A stretch of 64,000 bases of DNA from Sabulicella glaciei (GTDB lineage: Bacteria; Pseudomonadota; Alphaproteobacteria; Acetobacterales; Acetobacteraceae), in the NCBI RefSeq assembly GCF_026183895.1, contig NZ_JAPFQI010000001.1:959510-1023509 (forward strand), given 5' to 3'. Below, piece by piece: positions 16,556-24,883 of this stretch; the stretch's first letter is position 1, and every line of letters begins with the position of its first letter. The translations under genes and the position numbers were made by a program. Under the pieces are notes generated by a model, which worked only from the letters and a program-made list of their open reading frames with translations, did not search any database and was not told where the DNA came from.

Positions 16556-17461
16556 GTGGCCCTCCATCTTCTGGAAGCCTTCCTGGAGATGATGGCGGCC
16601 GAGCGTGGCGCCGCGCGCAACACGCTGCTCGCCTACCGGACCGACCTTGCGGAATACATCGCGGCGCATGATCCGGTGCGGGCCGATGCGGCGGAACTCC
16701 GCACCTATATCGGCGGGCTGGCCGGCCGTGGCTTCTCGCCGCGTTCCCAGGCACGGAAGCTGTCCTCGCTGCGGCAGTTCCACCGCTTCCTGGCGCGCGA
16801 GGGGCTTCGCCTCGACGACCCGACCGAGTTGCTGGAAAGCCCCAAGGCCCCTGGCCCGCTGCCCAAGGCGCTGACCGAGGAGGAGATGGACCTCCTCACC
16901 ATGGGCGCGGCCTCCCTGCCCGACAGCCAGGCGCCGGTGGCGTTGGCGGTGATCGAGCTGCTCTACGCATCCGGCCTGCGTGTCTCGGAACTGGTGACGC
17001 TGCCTTCCGGCGCGCTGCGCGGCGACGCACCGCTGGTGACGGTGCGCGGCAAGGGCGCGAAGGAGAGGCTCGTGCCCGTTTCCCGTCGCGCGCGCGAAGC
17101 GACTTCCATGGCGCGCGAAGGCCTGACCAAGCGCGGCAAGGGGCGGCCGCAGGCGCAGCGCTGGCTCCTTCCCTCACGCGGGGCGTCGGGGCATCTGACG
17201 CGGCAGGGGGTCGGGCTCCTGCTGAAGCAGGCGGCGCTGGCGGGCGGGCTGGACCCGGCGCGGGTGTCGCCGCACGTGCTGCGCCATTCCTTCGCCACGC
17301 ATCTCCTGTCGCGCGGCGCCGATCTCCGCGCGCTCCAGACCCTGCTCGGCCACGCCGACATCGCCACCACGCAGGTCTACACCCGCGTGCTGGAGGAAAG
17401 GCTGCGCGCCGTGGTCGAGGAGCATCACCCCCTCGCCCGGCTTCAGCCCAGCGCCGCCTGA
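16556..17461 (+). CDS. site-specific tyrosine recombinase, XerC/XerD type
   Basis: The 301-residue recombinase resolves chromosome dimers at dif. The N-terminal SAM-like domain (to about residue 100) is followed by the catalytic domain with Arg142 (SGLRVSEL), Lys166 (VRGKGAKE), His240 and Arg243 (HVLRHSFATHL), His266 (LGHADI) and Tyr275 (TQVYTRV): the full catalytic set. Length and lack of a neighbouring attachment site argue for a housekeeping Xer rather than an integrase; position beside aroKB suggests XerD. Start is GTG 16556. Its last 19 bases overlap the 3' end of the convergent nitronate monooxygenase gene. Confidence 0.92.
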   Translation: MALHLLEAFLEMMAAERGAARNTLLAYRTDLAEYIAAHDPVRADAAELRTYIGGLAGRGFSPRSQARKLSSLRQFHRFLAREGLRLDDPTELLESPKAPGPLPKALTEEEMDLLTMGAASLPDSQAPVALAVIELLYASGLRVSELVTLPSGALRGDAPLVTVRGKGAKERLVPVSRRAREATSMAREGLTKRGKGRPQAQRWLLPSRGASGHLTRQGVGLLLKQAALAGGLDPARVSPHVLRHSFATHLLSRGADLRALQTLLGHADIATTQVYTRVLEERLRAVVEEHHPLARLQPSAA

Positions 17462-18405
17462 GCCTCCGCGCCCAGGCGGTGCAGCCGTTCCAGCACCGCG
17501 CGCGCCTCCGCGCCCATGCGCCGCACCACCTCGCCGGCCGAGGGCAGGTCCTCGATCAGCCCGACGCATTGCCCGGCCCAGACATAGCTGTCCTCCAGCG
17601 CGCCTTCGCCCACGCCGCGCGCATTCGCCTCGCCGGAGATGAGGGGAAGGATGTCCTCGCCCTTCGCCTCGGCCGCGACGATCGCCTCGGCATGGCGGGA
17701 ACGGAGGACGCGCCCCGGCTGGCCCACGCTGCGCTTGATCAGCATGGTCTGTTCCGGCTGCGCGGCGAGCAGGGCGTGCTTGTAGGCGGAATGCGCCCGC
17801 GCCTCCCTCGTGGCGACGAAGCGCGTGCCCATCTCCACCCCCTCGGCGCCCAGGGCCAGCGCCGCCACGAGGCCTCGCCCATCCGCGATGCCGCCGGAGG
17901 CGAGGACCGGGATGGACACGGCGGCGGCGACGCGCGGCACCATCACCATCGTCGTCTCGTCGCTGCGCCCGATATGGCCGCCGCCCTCGAAGCCCACCGT
18001 GGCGACGAGGTCGGCGCCCGCCGCCTCCGCCTTGCGGGCCAGCTCCGGCCCGGCGGTGAGTACGAGCACCTTGGCCCCGCCATTCACCCGGCGGATCCAG
18101 GGTGCGGGATTGCCGGCCGTGAGGGCGATCACCGCCACCCGCTCCTCCAGCGCAACCTCCAGCATCGGCGTGATGTCGAAGCGGCCGATGGGCAGGTTCA
18201 CCCCGAAGGGCTTCGCGGTCATCGCCCGGCAGGCGAGGATCTCCGAACGCAATCCTTCCGGGCCGTCCAGCCCGACCGTGCTGATCTGGCCCAGCCCGCC
18301 CGCCTCGCTAACGGCGGCGCAAAGCTCCGCCCCTGCCACGCGGGCGAGGCCCCCCTGGACGATGGGAAGGTCGATGCCGAGCATCTCGGTGACTCGGGTT
18401 CTCAT
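17443..18405 (-). CDS. nitronate monooxygenase family flavoprotein
   Basis: The 320-residue FMN-dependent TIM barrel opens with LGIDLPIVQGGLARVAG, has GFEGGGHIGRSDE, the motif bearing the conserved His of nitronate monooxygenases, and the phosphate-binding VLASGGIADGRGLVAALALGA (in part). It may oxidise alkyl nitronates such as propionate 3-nitronate, or act as an enoyl reductase-like enzyme. Its ATG overlaps the stop of the Bug gene, making it third in an acyl-CoA dehydrogenase-Bug-NMO operon. Confidence 0.88.
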   Translation of the reverse strand: MRTRVTEMLGIDLPIVQGGLARVAGAELCAAVSEAGGLGQISTVGLDGPEGLRSEILACRAMTAKPFGVNLPIGRFDITPMLEVALEERVAVIALTAGNPAPWIRRVNGGAKVLVLTAGPELARKAEAAGADLVATVGFEGGGHIGRSDETTMVMVPRVAAAVSIPVLASGGIADGRGLVAALALGAEGVEMGTRFVATREARAHSAYKHALLAAQPEQTMLIKRSVGQPGRVLRSRHAEAIVAAEAKGEDILPLISGEANARGVGEGALEDSYVWAGQCVGLIEDLPSAGEVVRRMGAEARAVLERLHRLGAEAQAALG

Positions 18406-19364
18406 CCTGCGGTCGCTCCCGTCGCACGCACGACTTCGGCCCAGCGCGCAACCTCGGCGGCGACGAAGGGGCGGAACTCGGCCGGCCCCATGCCGGAGGG
18501 GATGGCCCCCAGGGAGCGGATGCGCGCGGCATTCGCCTCCTCCCGCAGGGCGGTGGCGATGATGGCGGCCACGCGCTCCACGATGGCGGGCTGGGTTCCG
18601 GCGGGCGCCATCAGCGCCTGCCAGGCGGTCGGCTCGAAATCCGGCCAGCCCAGCTCGCGCGACAAGGGCGGAATGTCGGGGAAGTCGGGATGCGGCTCGC
18701 GAGAGGAGATGCCAAGCGCCCGCAGCCGCCCCTCGCGGATGAAGGCGGATTGCGGCGGCAAATTCTCCAGGACGGCATCGATGCGGCCGGCGATGAGCTC
18801 GGTCACCGCCGGGGCGGAGCCGCGGAACGGCACGTGGGTTCCTTGCGCGCCAGCGCGGCGCAGCAGCACTTCCATCGAAAGATGCGGATGCGTGCCGATT
18901 CCCGCCGAACCGAAGGAAATGCCTCCCGCCTTCGCCATGGCCCAGTCCAGGAACTCCTTGGCGTTCCGCACGGGCGTGGAGGGATGCACGGACAGGACGT
19001 TCGGCACCATGGCGATCACCACGGTGGGCGCGAAGTCGCGCAGGAGGTCGAAGGGGAGGTTGCGGTGAAGCGTCTGGTTGATGGTCGCCGCCGCCGCGAC
19101 GACGGCAAAAGTCTGCCCGTCGGGGGCGGAACGCGCCACCTGCTCCAGCCCGACATTGCCGCCCGCGCCCGTGCGGTTCTCCACAAGGAAGGAGCCGCCC
19201 GTGGCCGCGCCTAACGCTGCGGCGGAAAACCGCCCAAGCGTGTCGGCGGCCCCGCCCGGCGCGAAGGGCACGACGAGGCGCACGGGCCCGTTGGGCCAGG
19301 ATTGCGCCGCGGCCAGCCCGGGCAGCAGAGCCGGGGCGGCCAGCAGGGAGCGTCGCGCGATCAT
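18402..19364 (-). CDS. Bug-family tripartite tricarboxylate transporter substrate-binding protein
   Basis: A 320-residue periplasmic receptor with a signal peptide ending near GLAAAQ. It shows VRLVVPFAPGGAADTLGRF, VENRTGAGGNVGLEQVA and HVPFRGSAPAVTELIAG, the ligand-loop signature. No TctAB genes are adjacent. ATG 19364 lies in the stop of the acyl-CoA dehydrogenase gene and its own stop overlaps the next ATG. Embedding between two CoA/flavin enzymes suggests that it captures the acid this operon degrades; this is inference. Confidence 0.92.
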   Translation of the reverse strand: MIARRSLLAAPALLPGLAAAQSWPNGPVRLVVPFAPGGAADTLGRFSAAALGAATGGSFLVENRTGAGGNVGLEQVARSAPDGQTFAVVAAAATINQTLHRNLPFDLLRDFAPTVVIAMVPNVLSVHPSTPVRNAKEFLDWAMAKAGGISFGSAGIGTHPHLSMEVLLRRAGAQGTHVPFRGSAPAVTELIAGRIDAVLENLPPQSAFIREGRLRALGISSREPHPDFPDIPPLSRELGWPDFEPTAWQALMAPAGTQPAIVERVAAIIATALREEANAARIRSLGAIPSGMGPAEFRPFVAAEVARWAEVVRATGATAG

Positions 19365-20524
19365 CGCATTATCTCCTTCGCGATCAGCAGGCGCTGGATG
19401 TCGGAAGCGCCCTCGAAGATCCGCAGCAGTCGCACGTCGCGGAAGAACTGCTCCACCACGGTGCCGCGCATGTAGCCCATGCCGCCGTGGATCTGCACGG
19501 CGCGGTCGGCCACGCGCCCCACCATCTCGGACGCGAAGAGCTTGCAGCACGCGATGTCGGCGATGATCCCGCCCTGCGCCTCGCCCGCCGCGTCGAAGGC
19601 TCGCGCCGTTTCCAGCACCATCGAACGGGCCGCTAGGAGCTCCGCGCGGGAATCGGCGAGCTGCGCCTGCACGAGCTGGAACTCCGCGAGGGGCTGGCCG
19701 AACTGCTTGCGCTGCCGAGCATAGGACAGCGCCTCGTCCAGCAGGCGCTGCGCCTGCCCGACACAGGTGGTGGCGACGTGCAGACGCGCGTGGTTGATGC
19801 CGCGCATCGCCGTCTTGAAGCCACCGCCCTCGCGCCCGCCGATCAGCGCCGTCTCGGGCACGCGGACGCCATCGAAATACACCTCGCTCGTCGCGCTGCC
19901 GTCTTGTCCCATCTTGCGGTCGGCCGGGCCCATGGTGATACCGGGCGTGTCGCGCGGAACGATGAAGGCGCTGATGCCGCCTGCCCCGCGCGAGCCCTCC
20001 TCGGAGCGCGCCATCACGATCAGCACCTGCGCCTGGCGGGCATTGGTAATGTAGCGCTTGCTGCCGTCGAGGACGAATTCCGCGCCGTCGCGCCGCGCGC
20101 GGGTCCGCACGCCGCCGGCATCGCTGCCGGCTTCCGGCTCGGTCAGGCAGAAGGCGGCGGTGGCCTCGCCGCTCGCCATGCGCGGCAGCCATTCGCGCCG
20201 CTGCGCCTCCGTCCCGTTGTAGAGGATGGGCTGCGAACCGAGTCCGATGGTGGTGGAGAAGCGGGCGCGGAACACGGCGGAGGCATAGGTGACCTCCATC
20301 ATCACCCGCACCTGCTGCTCCATGGAGAGGCCCAGCCCGCCATGGCGCGTGGGGATGGAGATCCCGAACAGCCCAGCCTGCCGCAGGAGGTCCGTGAGGT
20401 CCTCCGGCAGGGTTTCCTCGCCTTCCAGCCGTGGCTCCGCCGGGATCAGGCGGTCGCGCACGAGGCGCCGGATGTTTCCCAGGTATTCCGCGAAGGCGTC
20501 GGCCTCCACCACTCCATCCGGCAT
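19361..20524 (-). CDS. acyl-CoA dehydrogenase
   Basis: The 387-residue FAD enzyme introduces a 2,3-double bond into an acyl-CoA. Signatures are AAFCLTEPEAGSDAGG, KRYITNA and, near the C-terminus, QIHGGMGYMRGTVVEQFFRD; the region GASDIQRLLIAKEIMR completes the family ending. The catalytic base falls in the usual late helix (FRDVRLLRIFEGAS contains the Glu). First gene of a three-gene operon. Its ribosome site GGGAGGGG lies in the 3' arm of a small hairpin (20529-20547). Confidence 0.92.
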   Translation of the reverse strand: MPDGVVEADAFAEYLGNIRRLVRDRLIPAEPRLEGEETLPEDLTDLLRQAGLFGISIPTRHGGLGLSMEQQVRVMMEVTYASAVFRARFSTTIGLGSQPILYNGTEAQRREWLPRMASGEATAAFCLTEPEAGSDAGGVRTRARRDGAEFVLDGSKRYITNARQAQVLIVMARSEEGSRGAGGISAFIVPRDTPGITMGPADRKMGQDGSATSEVYFDGVRVPETALIGGREGGGFKTAMRGINHARLHVATTCVGQAQRLLDEALSYARQRKQFGQPLAEFQLVQAQLADSRAELLAARSMVLETARAFDAAGEAQGGIIADIACCKLFASEMVGRVADRAVQIHGGMGYMRGTVVEQFFRDVRLLRIFEGASDIQRLLIAKEIMR

Positions 20525-20528
20525 CGCG

Positions 20529-20547
20529 CCCCTCCCTGTTTGAGGGG
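20529..20547 (-). other. 6-bp hairpin enclosing the ribosome site of the acyl-CoA dehydrogenase gene
   Basis: In the minus-strand RNA CCCCTC pairs perfectly with GAGGGG across a 7-base loop; the second arm is the Shine-Dalgarno sequence and ends four bases before ATG 20524. Too short and without a U-run to be a terminator. Possible effect on translation is inference. Confidence 0.35.
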
Positions 20548-20557
20548 AAGCTAGACC

Positions 20558-21292
20558 TTATGCCTCGGCCAGCGCCAGACGGCGGATGAGCCAGACCGCA
20601 CGCTCGAAGGCGGCCGTGAGGCGGAACACCGCCTCGTTGCGGCTGCTGGCGGCGCGGGTGCGGAGGTCGCGCATCATCTCGCCGCGGTCGCCGGCCAGCT
20701 CGGACAGCCAACGCCGTGCGGCGGGGTCGCGCACGTCGCGCAGCTCCTCCAGCAGGAGGTGCAGCGCCTCGGCCATCGGCGCGGCTTTCTCCGGGGCTGC
20801 CCTGCCCGTGTCGACGAAGTCGGCGACGGCCTCGCGCAACTCTCCCAGCTGGTCGAGCCGCGCCCGCACCGCATCGGCCATGACCTCCGCGGCCGAGGAG
20901 CGTGACATCAGCGCCGCCTCACCGAGACAGCGCTGCGGTTCCCGGTCGCCGGCCTGCAGCGCCGCATCCGCGCCCGATCGGTCTCCGCCCAGTGCTTCCT
21001 CGTGGCGGGCCCGCAAATCGTGATGGTCGCGGCCGAGCCGCGCGAGCAGCCCGCTGGGTGCGATGCCGCTGGCATCCGCTGCGGCGAGGCTTTCCCGCAC
21101 CGCGCCAAACGCAATCTCGAATCCGGCGCGGTGCGTCGCCAATGCCGCTGGGTCCGGGCCGCGCAGGAGCATGTTCTTCCATTCCTGGACCTGGCGGCCG
21201 AACCCCGCCTGCGCCCCGCGCACCGCATCCAGCCCGGCCACGGCGTGTTCCAGCCGCGCCGCCTCCGCGGCCTCGGCCCGTGGGCCCGCCAA
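20558..21292 (-). CDS. alpha-helical protein resembling a chemoreceptor sensor domain; N-terminus apparently frameshifted
   Basis: The open frame (TTG 21292, 244 residues) is almost entirely helical. Its first part, with VAGLDAVRGAQAGFGRQVQEWKNMLLRG, resembles the periplasmic four-helix sensor domains of some alphaproteobacterial methyl-accepting proteins; the second part (VADFVDTG, AVWLIRRLALAEA) is unrecognised. There is no HAMP or signalling domain. Upstream, in two other frames, lie MTDRRRIL (ATG 21374) and a membrane helix LAGALILATLLQGGFG followed by LFALWRA, which together look like the missing start. The gene is therefore either a recent pseudogene, carries sequence errors, or is expressed as a soluble protein. 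It borders the chemosensory cluster, divergent from the RsbW-like gene. Confidence 0.5.
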   Translation of the reverse strand: MAGPRAEAAEAARLEHAVAGLDAVRGAQAGFGRQVQEWKNMLLRGPDPAALATHRAGFEIAFGAVRESLAAADASGIAPSGLLARLGRDHHDLRARHEEALGGDRSGADAALQAGDREPQRCLGEAALMSRSSAAEVMADAVRARLDQLGELREAVADFVDTGRAAPEKAAPMAEALHLLLEELRDVRDPAARRWLSELAGDRGEMMRDLRTRAASSRNEAVFRLTAAFERAVWLIRRLALAEA

Positions 21293-21489
21293 AGCGCGAA
21301 AAGACCAAACCCACCCTGCAGCAGCGTGGCAAGGATCAGGGCGCCGGCCAGAGAATGCGGCGGCGATCTGTCATCGCTTCGTCACGAACTATGCCCCGCA
21401 TCCCCCGATGCCGGCGCGACCCTCACCCTGCCCGGCGCGGGGCGTCACGCTTGCGGCGCGGCGCGTGGCGGGCCAGCTTGCGGGGAACG

Positions 21490-21897
21490 ATGAGCCCGTT
21501 CCGTCTCCGCCTCCCGCCGACGCTCGACAGCGTCACCGCCCTTCAGGAAGCGCTGGATTCCTGGTCCGAGGAAGCGGGCCTGCCCATGCCGGTGGCGATG
21601 CGCCTCGCCCTCGTCGCGGAGGAGGTCGCGGCCAATGTGGCGAACCATGCGACCGGCGCGAGCTACTTCGAGTTCGGCGCGACCCTGCAGGCGGAAGGGG
21701 TCCGGCTTTCTCTGACCGATGACGGGCCGGATTACGACCCCCTCGCGCACACGGCGCCCGACACGGCGGCCCCGCTGGAGGAGCGCGACCCCGGTGGGCT
21801 GGGCATTCACCTCGTCCGCACGATGACACGCGATGCCGTCTATGCGCGCGAAGGCGGACTCAACCGCCTCACTTGCACCCTTCCCCTTGGAGGGTAG
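21490..21897 (+). CDS. RsbW-like anti-sigma factor / serine kinase (HATPase domain)
   Basis: The 135-residue protein is a single GHKL ATPase domain: LVAEEVAANVANHATG carries the N-box Asn, LTDDGPDYDP is the G1 box and DPGGLGIHLVRTM the G2 box. This is the RsbW/SpoIIAB type, which phosphorylates a STAS protein on serine and binds a partner, classically a sigma factor. ATG 21490 follows GGGGAACG. It is the first gene of a seven-gene plus-strand run with the STAS substrate 29 bases downstream. Which partner it sequesters is not visible in the window. Confidence 0.87.
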   Translation: MSPFRLRLPPTLDSVTALQEALDSWSEEAGLPMPVAMRLALVAEEVAANVANHATGASYFEFGATLQAEGVRLSLTDDGPDYDPLAHTAPDTAAPLEERDPGGLGIHLVRTMTRDAVYAREGGLNRLTCTLPLGG

Positions 21898-21926
21898 ATT
21901 CCGCCCACTCGCTGGAGAGACAAGTC

Positions 21927-22250
21927 ATGGACATCACCGAAGCCCAGGAAGCCGGCCGCGCCGTCGCCGTGCTGGACGGGCGCCTGGACACCGCCACCGC
22001 CGCGATGACCGAGGCGAAGCTGACCGAGATGCTGAAGCAGGGCGGCCTGATCGCCGACCTGTCTGGGGTGCGCTACGTTTCATCGGCCGGGCTGCGCGTC
22101 CTGCTGAAGGCCGCCAAGCAGGCCAAGGAGGGCCAGGTCCCCTTCGCTGTGGTCGGGCTGCAGCCCCCGGTGCGCGAGGTGTTCGAGATCAGCGGCTTCG
22201 ACAAGATCATTCCCGCCTTCGGCACGCGGGCCGAGGCTGCCGCGGCCTGA
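21927..22250 (+). CDS. STAS-domain anti-anti-sigma factor (RsbV-like)
   Basis: A 107-residue STAS protein. DLSGVRYVSSAGLRVLL contains the conserved phosphorylatable serine (second of the pair) and the following Ala-Gly-Leu of the family. Unphosphorylated, such proteins bind RsbW-type kinases and release their partner. ATG 21927 has GGAGAG nine bases upstream. Together with the upstream kinase and the distant receiver-phosphatase (27840-28979) it makes a complete partner-switch trio. Confidence 0.9.
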   Translation: MDITEAQEAGRAVAVLDGRLDTATAAMTEAKLTEMLKQGGLIADLSGVRYVSSAGLRVLLKAAKQAKEGQVPFAVVGLQPPVREVFEISGFDKIIPAFGTRAEAAAA

Positions 22251-22303
22251 ATCCGGAGCTTCTTGCGGGACTGGCCAGCCTCGCCGGGCTGGCCGCTTCA
22301 CCC

Positions 22304-22993
22304 GTGCTGGCCGGGCGGCTGGCCCGCGCGCCGGAACTTGCGACGCGCTGTGCCCGGACGCCGCCCGATTTCGACGACCCCGACTGGGCCGCGCTGCTCG
22401 ACGCCGTGAGCGTGGGCGAAACGCGGTTGTTCCGGCTGCCGGGGCAGTTCACCACGCTGGCCACACTGCTGCCCGGGCTGGGTACGACGGCGCGCAGCGA
22501 GGGCCGCGCCCTCCGCTTGCTTTCCGCGGGCTGCGCCAGCGGCGAGGAGGCATGGAGCCTCGCGGCCCTGGCCATGCGACACATGCCACCCGGCACAACG
22601 GTCGAGGTGCTGGGCCTCGACATGTGCCGGCCAGCGCTGGACGCGGCACGAGCAGGGAAGGCGGGGGCCGGGCTGGGCGACCCGCTTGCCTTGGTTCCGC
22701 CCGACGTGCTGCCACTGTTGGCCGACGAAGGCGGGCGGCCGCGCCCGCATCCTGCCCTGCGCGCCGTCACGCGTTTCCATCGCGCCAATCTGCGCGACGC
22801 CTTGCCGGGCCGCTTCGACGTGGTCTTCTGCCGCAACGTGCTGATCTACCTGCATGAGAAGGCGAGAGCGGAGGTCATTGGCCGCCTGACGGGCGCGCTG
22901 CGGCCGGGCGGCGTGCTCGGCCTTGGTCCCACCGACCAGCGCCCCGCCGGCCTTGCGCCGCTCGGCGAGATGCTGTGGCGCCGCAATGCCTGA
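22304..22993 (+). CDS. cheR: CheR-type protein-glutamate methyltransferase, short N-terminus
   Basis: The frame contains the SAM-binding LLSAGCASGEEAWSLA, VEVLGLDMC, and FDVVFCRNVLIYLHEKARAEV, diagnostic of CheR, plus VGETRLFR, equivalent to the family's NETxFFR. It methylates glutamates on chemoreceptors. The usual N-terminal helical domain is cut down. No ATG or TTG opens the frame between the STAS stop and the catalytic part; GTG 22304 is the first standard codon, but it removes a plausible N-terminal helix. A CTG at 22247 overlapping the STAS stop (CTGA) may be the coupled start. The last eight bases overlap the CheW-like gene. Confidence 0.8.
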   Translation: MLAGRLARAPELATRCARTPPDFDDPDWAALLDAVSVGETRLFRLPGQFTTLATLLPGLGTTARSEGRALRLLSAGCASGEEAWSLAALAMRHMPPGTTVEVLGLDMCRPALDAARAGKAGAGLGDPLALVPPDVLPLLADEGGRPRPHPALRAVTRFHRANLRDALPGRFDVVFCRNVLIYLHEKARAEVIGRLTGALRPGGVLGLGPTDQRPAGLAPLGEMLWRRNA

Positions 22994-23885
22994 AGCGATC
23001 CCCCTTCCCGGCGGCGGCGCCTTCGCCTTCGTGGACGGGATCGCCGTGCCCGTGCCGCGCCAGGCCTTGCCCGAGCGGCCCACGCGTGAATTCGCCGAAC
23101 CGCTTCCCCTGCCGCCCGCCAGTCAGCGTCGCGCCGGCATCGGGGCACTACAACTGACGCTCGCCGAGGCGGGCCTCGTCGTGCCCACCTCGCTCGCTTG
23201 GCGCATCCACGGCTTCGATGCGCCCGTCCCACTGCCCGCCTCGCCGCCCGGGATGCTGGGCGTCTCCCTGCTGGATGGCGCGCCCGTGCCGGTGCTGGCG
23301 CTGCCGGGCGCGCGAGGCTGGCGCGACGCCGCCCTCCTCCTCGAATTGCGGCACGGGGGGCACCGCTTCGCACTTCCCGCCGGGCGCATCTCCGCCCTCC
23401 CCTCCGGCGGCGAGGACTTCACCGAATGGCTCGGTTCCCGCGAGGCGGCCTCGCTTCTCGCCATGGCGCCGCTCGCTCCGGCGGACGCCCTCGCGCCGCC
23501 CGTGGCGAATCGCGATCTCGTCCTGTTCAGTGCGGGTGGGCGCGACGTCGCCCTTCCGGTCGAGGCAGTGGTGGCGGTCCTTCCGCCGCTCAACCCCGCT
23601 CCCGTTCCGGGCGGCTCGGTCGCCGCGCATCGCGGCGAGGTGCTGCCCGTGCTCGATGCCGGGCCACGCCTCGGCGGCGCGCCGACGAGGCTGCCTGCGC
23701 CGCTGCTGCGCCTTGCCACCCATCCGGGGCGTCTGATGCTGGTTTCCGCCGTTGCCGGTGTGCGCGCCGTCCCAGCGGCGGAGATCCATCCGCTTCGACA
23801 GGGCGGGCTGATCGCCGCCCTTGCGCGCTTCGGCGCCGCGCCGCTGCCGGTGCTGTCCGTGGCCGCACTCGGGAGGCCGGCGTGA
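22986..23885 (+). CDS. CheW-like coupling protein with two divergent CheW domains
   Basis: The 299-residue protein can be read as two CheW folds. The C-terminal one (from about residue 175) has LVLFSAGGRDVALPVEAVVAVLP and HRGEVLPVLDAGPRLG; the N-terminal one has LGVSLLDGAPVPVLAL and ALLLELRHGGHRFALPAGRI. Both are poor matches to standard CheW, so the array interface may be specialised. It should link CheA to receptors. ATG 22986 lies inside the end of cheR, and the stop overlaps the GTG of cheB. Confidence 0.78.
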   Translation: MPEAIPLPGGGAFAFVDGIAVPVPRQALPERPTREFAEPLPLPPASQRRAGIGALQLTLAEAGLVVPTSLAWRIHGFDAPVPLPASPPGMLGVSLLDGAPVPVLALPGARGWRDAALLLELRHGGHRFALPAGRISALPSGGEDFTEWLGSREAASLLAMAPLAPADALAPPVANRDLVLFSAGGRDVALPVEAVVAVLPPLNPAPVPGGSVAAHRGEVLPVLDAGPRLGGAPTRLPAPLLRLATHPGRLMLVSAVAGVRAVPAAEIHPLRQGGLIAALARFGAAPLPVLSVAALGRPA

Positions 23886-24883
23886 TCCCGGTCCTGGTCG
23901 TGGACGACAGCGCCTTCATGCGGCTTGCGCTCCGGCGCATCATCGAGGCGGAAGGCGATCTGCGCGTCGTGGGCGAAGCGGCGGATGGCGAGGCCGCCAT
24001 CGCCGAAGCCAAGCGCCTGCGCCCCGCCGTGGTGGCGATGGACGTGGAGATGCCGGTGCTGTCGGGCATCGAGGCGACGCGGCGCATCATGGCGCTCCCC
24101 GACCCGCCGGCGGTTGTCATGGTGAGCCAGCACACCTCGGCGGACAGCCCGGTGGCCCTCGCTTCCCTGGCCGCCGGGGCCAGCGACTACCTGTCCAAGG
24201 ATACGGGGTTGGGCGGTCTCGACCTCGGTCACCTGGACCGTGAGTTGCGCGCACGGCTGCGGCACTGGGCGCGTCAGCGGGACCGCGCGGGCGGTCCGGC
24301 GCGACAGGTGCTGGCCGTGCCTGCCCAGCGCCCGTCGCTGATCCTGGTCGCTGCCTCGACCGGCGGGCCGGATGCGCTGGAGGCGCTTCTGCGCGCCTCC
24401 GGGCCGCCGCCCTTGCCCACCGTCATCGCGCAGCACATGCCCGAACGTCTTGCACCGGAACTGGCCGCCCACCTCGCGCGGCGGACCGGCGTCCCGGTGC
24501 AAGTCGCGACGGATAACGCGCCGCTTCGCTCCGGCGAGGCCATGCTGCTGTCGAAGGACGCCGTGCTGCTGCGCGAGGGCGCGCATCTCGCCCTACGCTT
24601 CGCCCTGCGCGCGGACGGGCTGGTCCATCCTTCCGCCGACCTGCTGTTTCGCAGCGCGGCGCTGCTGGCCGTGCCATGCTGTGCCGTGGTGCTGACGGGC
24701 ATGGGCGATGATGGGGCGGATGGCGCGGCGCGGATCGCGGCGCAGGGCGGCATGGTGATGGTGCAGTCGCGCGACAGCGCCGTGGTGGGCGGCATGCCCG
24801 GCGCGACGCGCGCGCGTGTTCCCGCCGCCGAGGTGCTGCCACCCGCCACGATCGGCGAGCGCCTCAAGGAACTTGCGCGATGA
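23882..24883 (+). CDS. cheB: chemotaxis response regulator / protein-glutamate methylesterase
   Basis: A 333-residue CheB. Receiver domain (1-120) with Asp8, Asp9 and phospho-acceptor Asp54 (AMDVEMP) and Lys106; methylesterase domain with Ser159 in VAASTGGPDAL, His185 in AQHMPERL and Asp276/277 in TGMGDDGADG, the complete catalytic triad. It removes receptor methyl groups, opposing CheR. GTG start overlaps the CheW-like stop; its own stop overlaps the next ATG. Confidence 0.95.
   Translation: MIPVLVVDDSAFMRLALRRIIEAEGDLRVVGEAADGEAAIAEAKRLRPAVVAMDVEMPVLSGIEATRRIMALPDPPAVVMVSQHTSADSPVALASLAAGASDYLSKDTGLGGLDLGHLDRELRARLRHWARQRDRAGGPARQVLAVPAQRPSLILVAASTGGPDALEALLRASGPPPLPTVIAQHMPERLAPELAAHLARRTGVPVQVATDNAPLRSGEAMLLSKDAVLLREGAHLALRFALRADGLVHPSADLLFRSAALLAVPCCAVVLTGMGDDGADGAARIAAQGGMVMVQSRDSAVVGGMPGATRARVPAAEVLPPATIGERLKELAR

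Noticed and set aside
16556-17461. Tyrosine recombinase as a mobile-element integrase
   Set aside because: Xer length and motifs, housekeeping neighbours, no tRNA, attachment repeats or cargo genes nearby.
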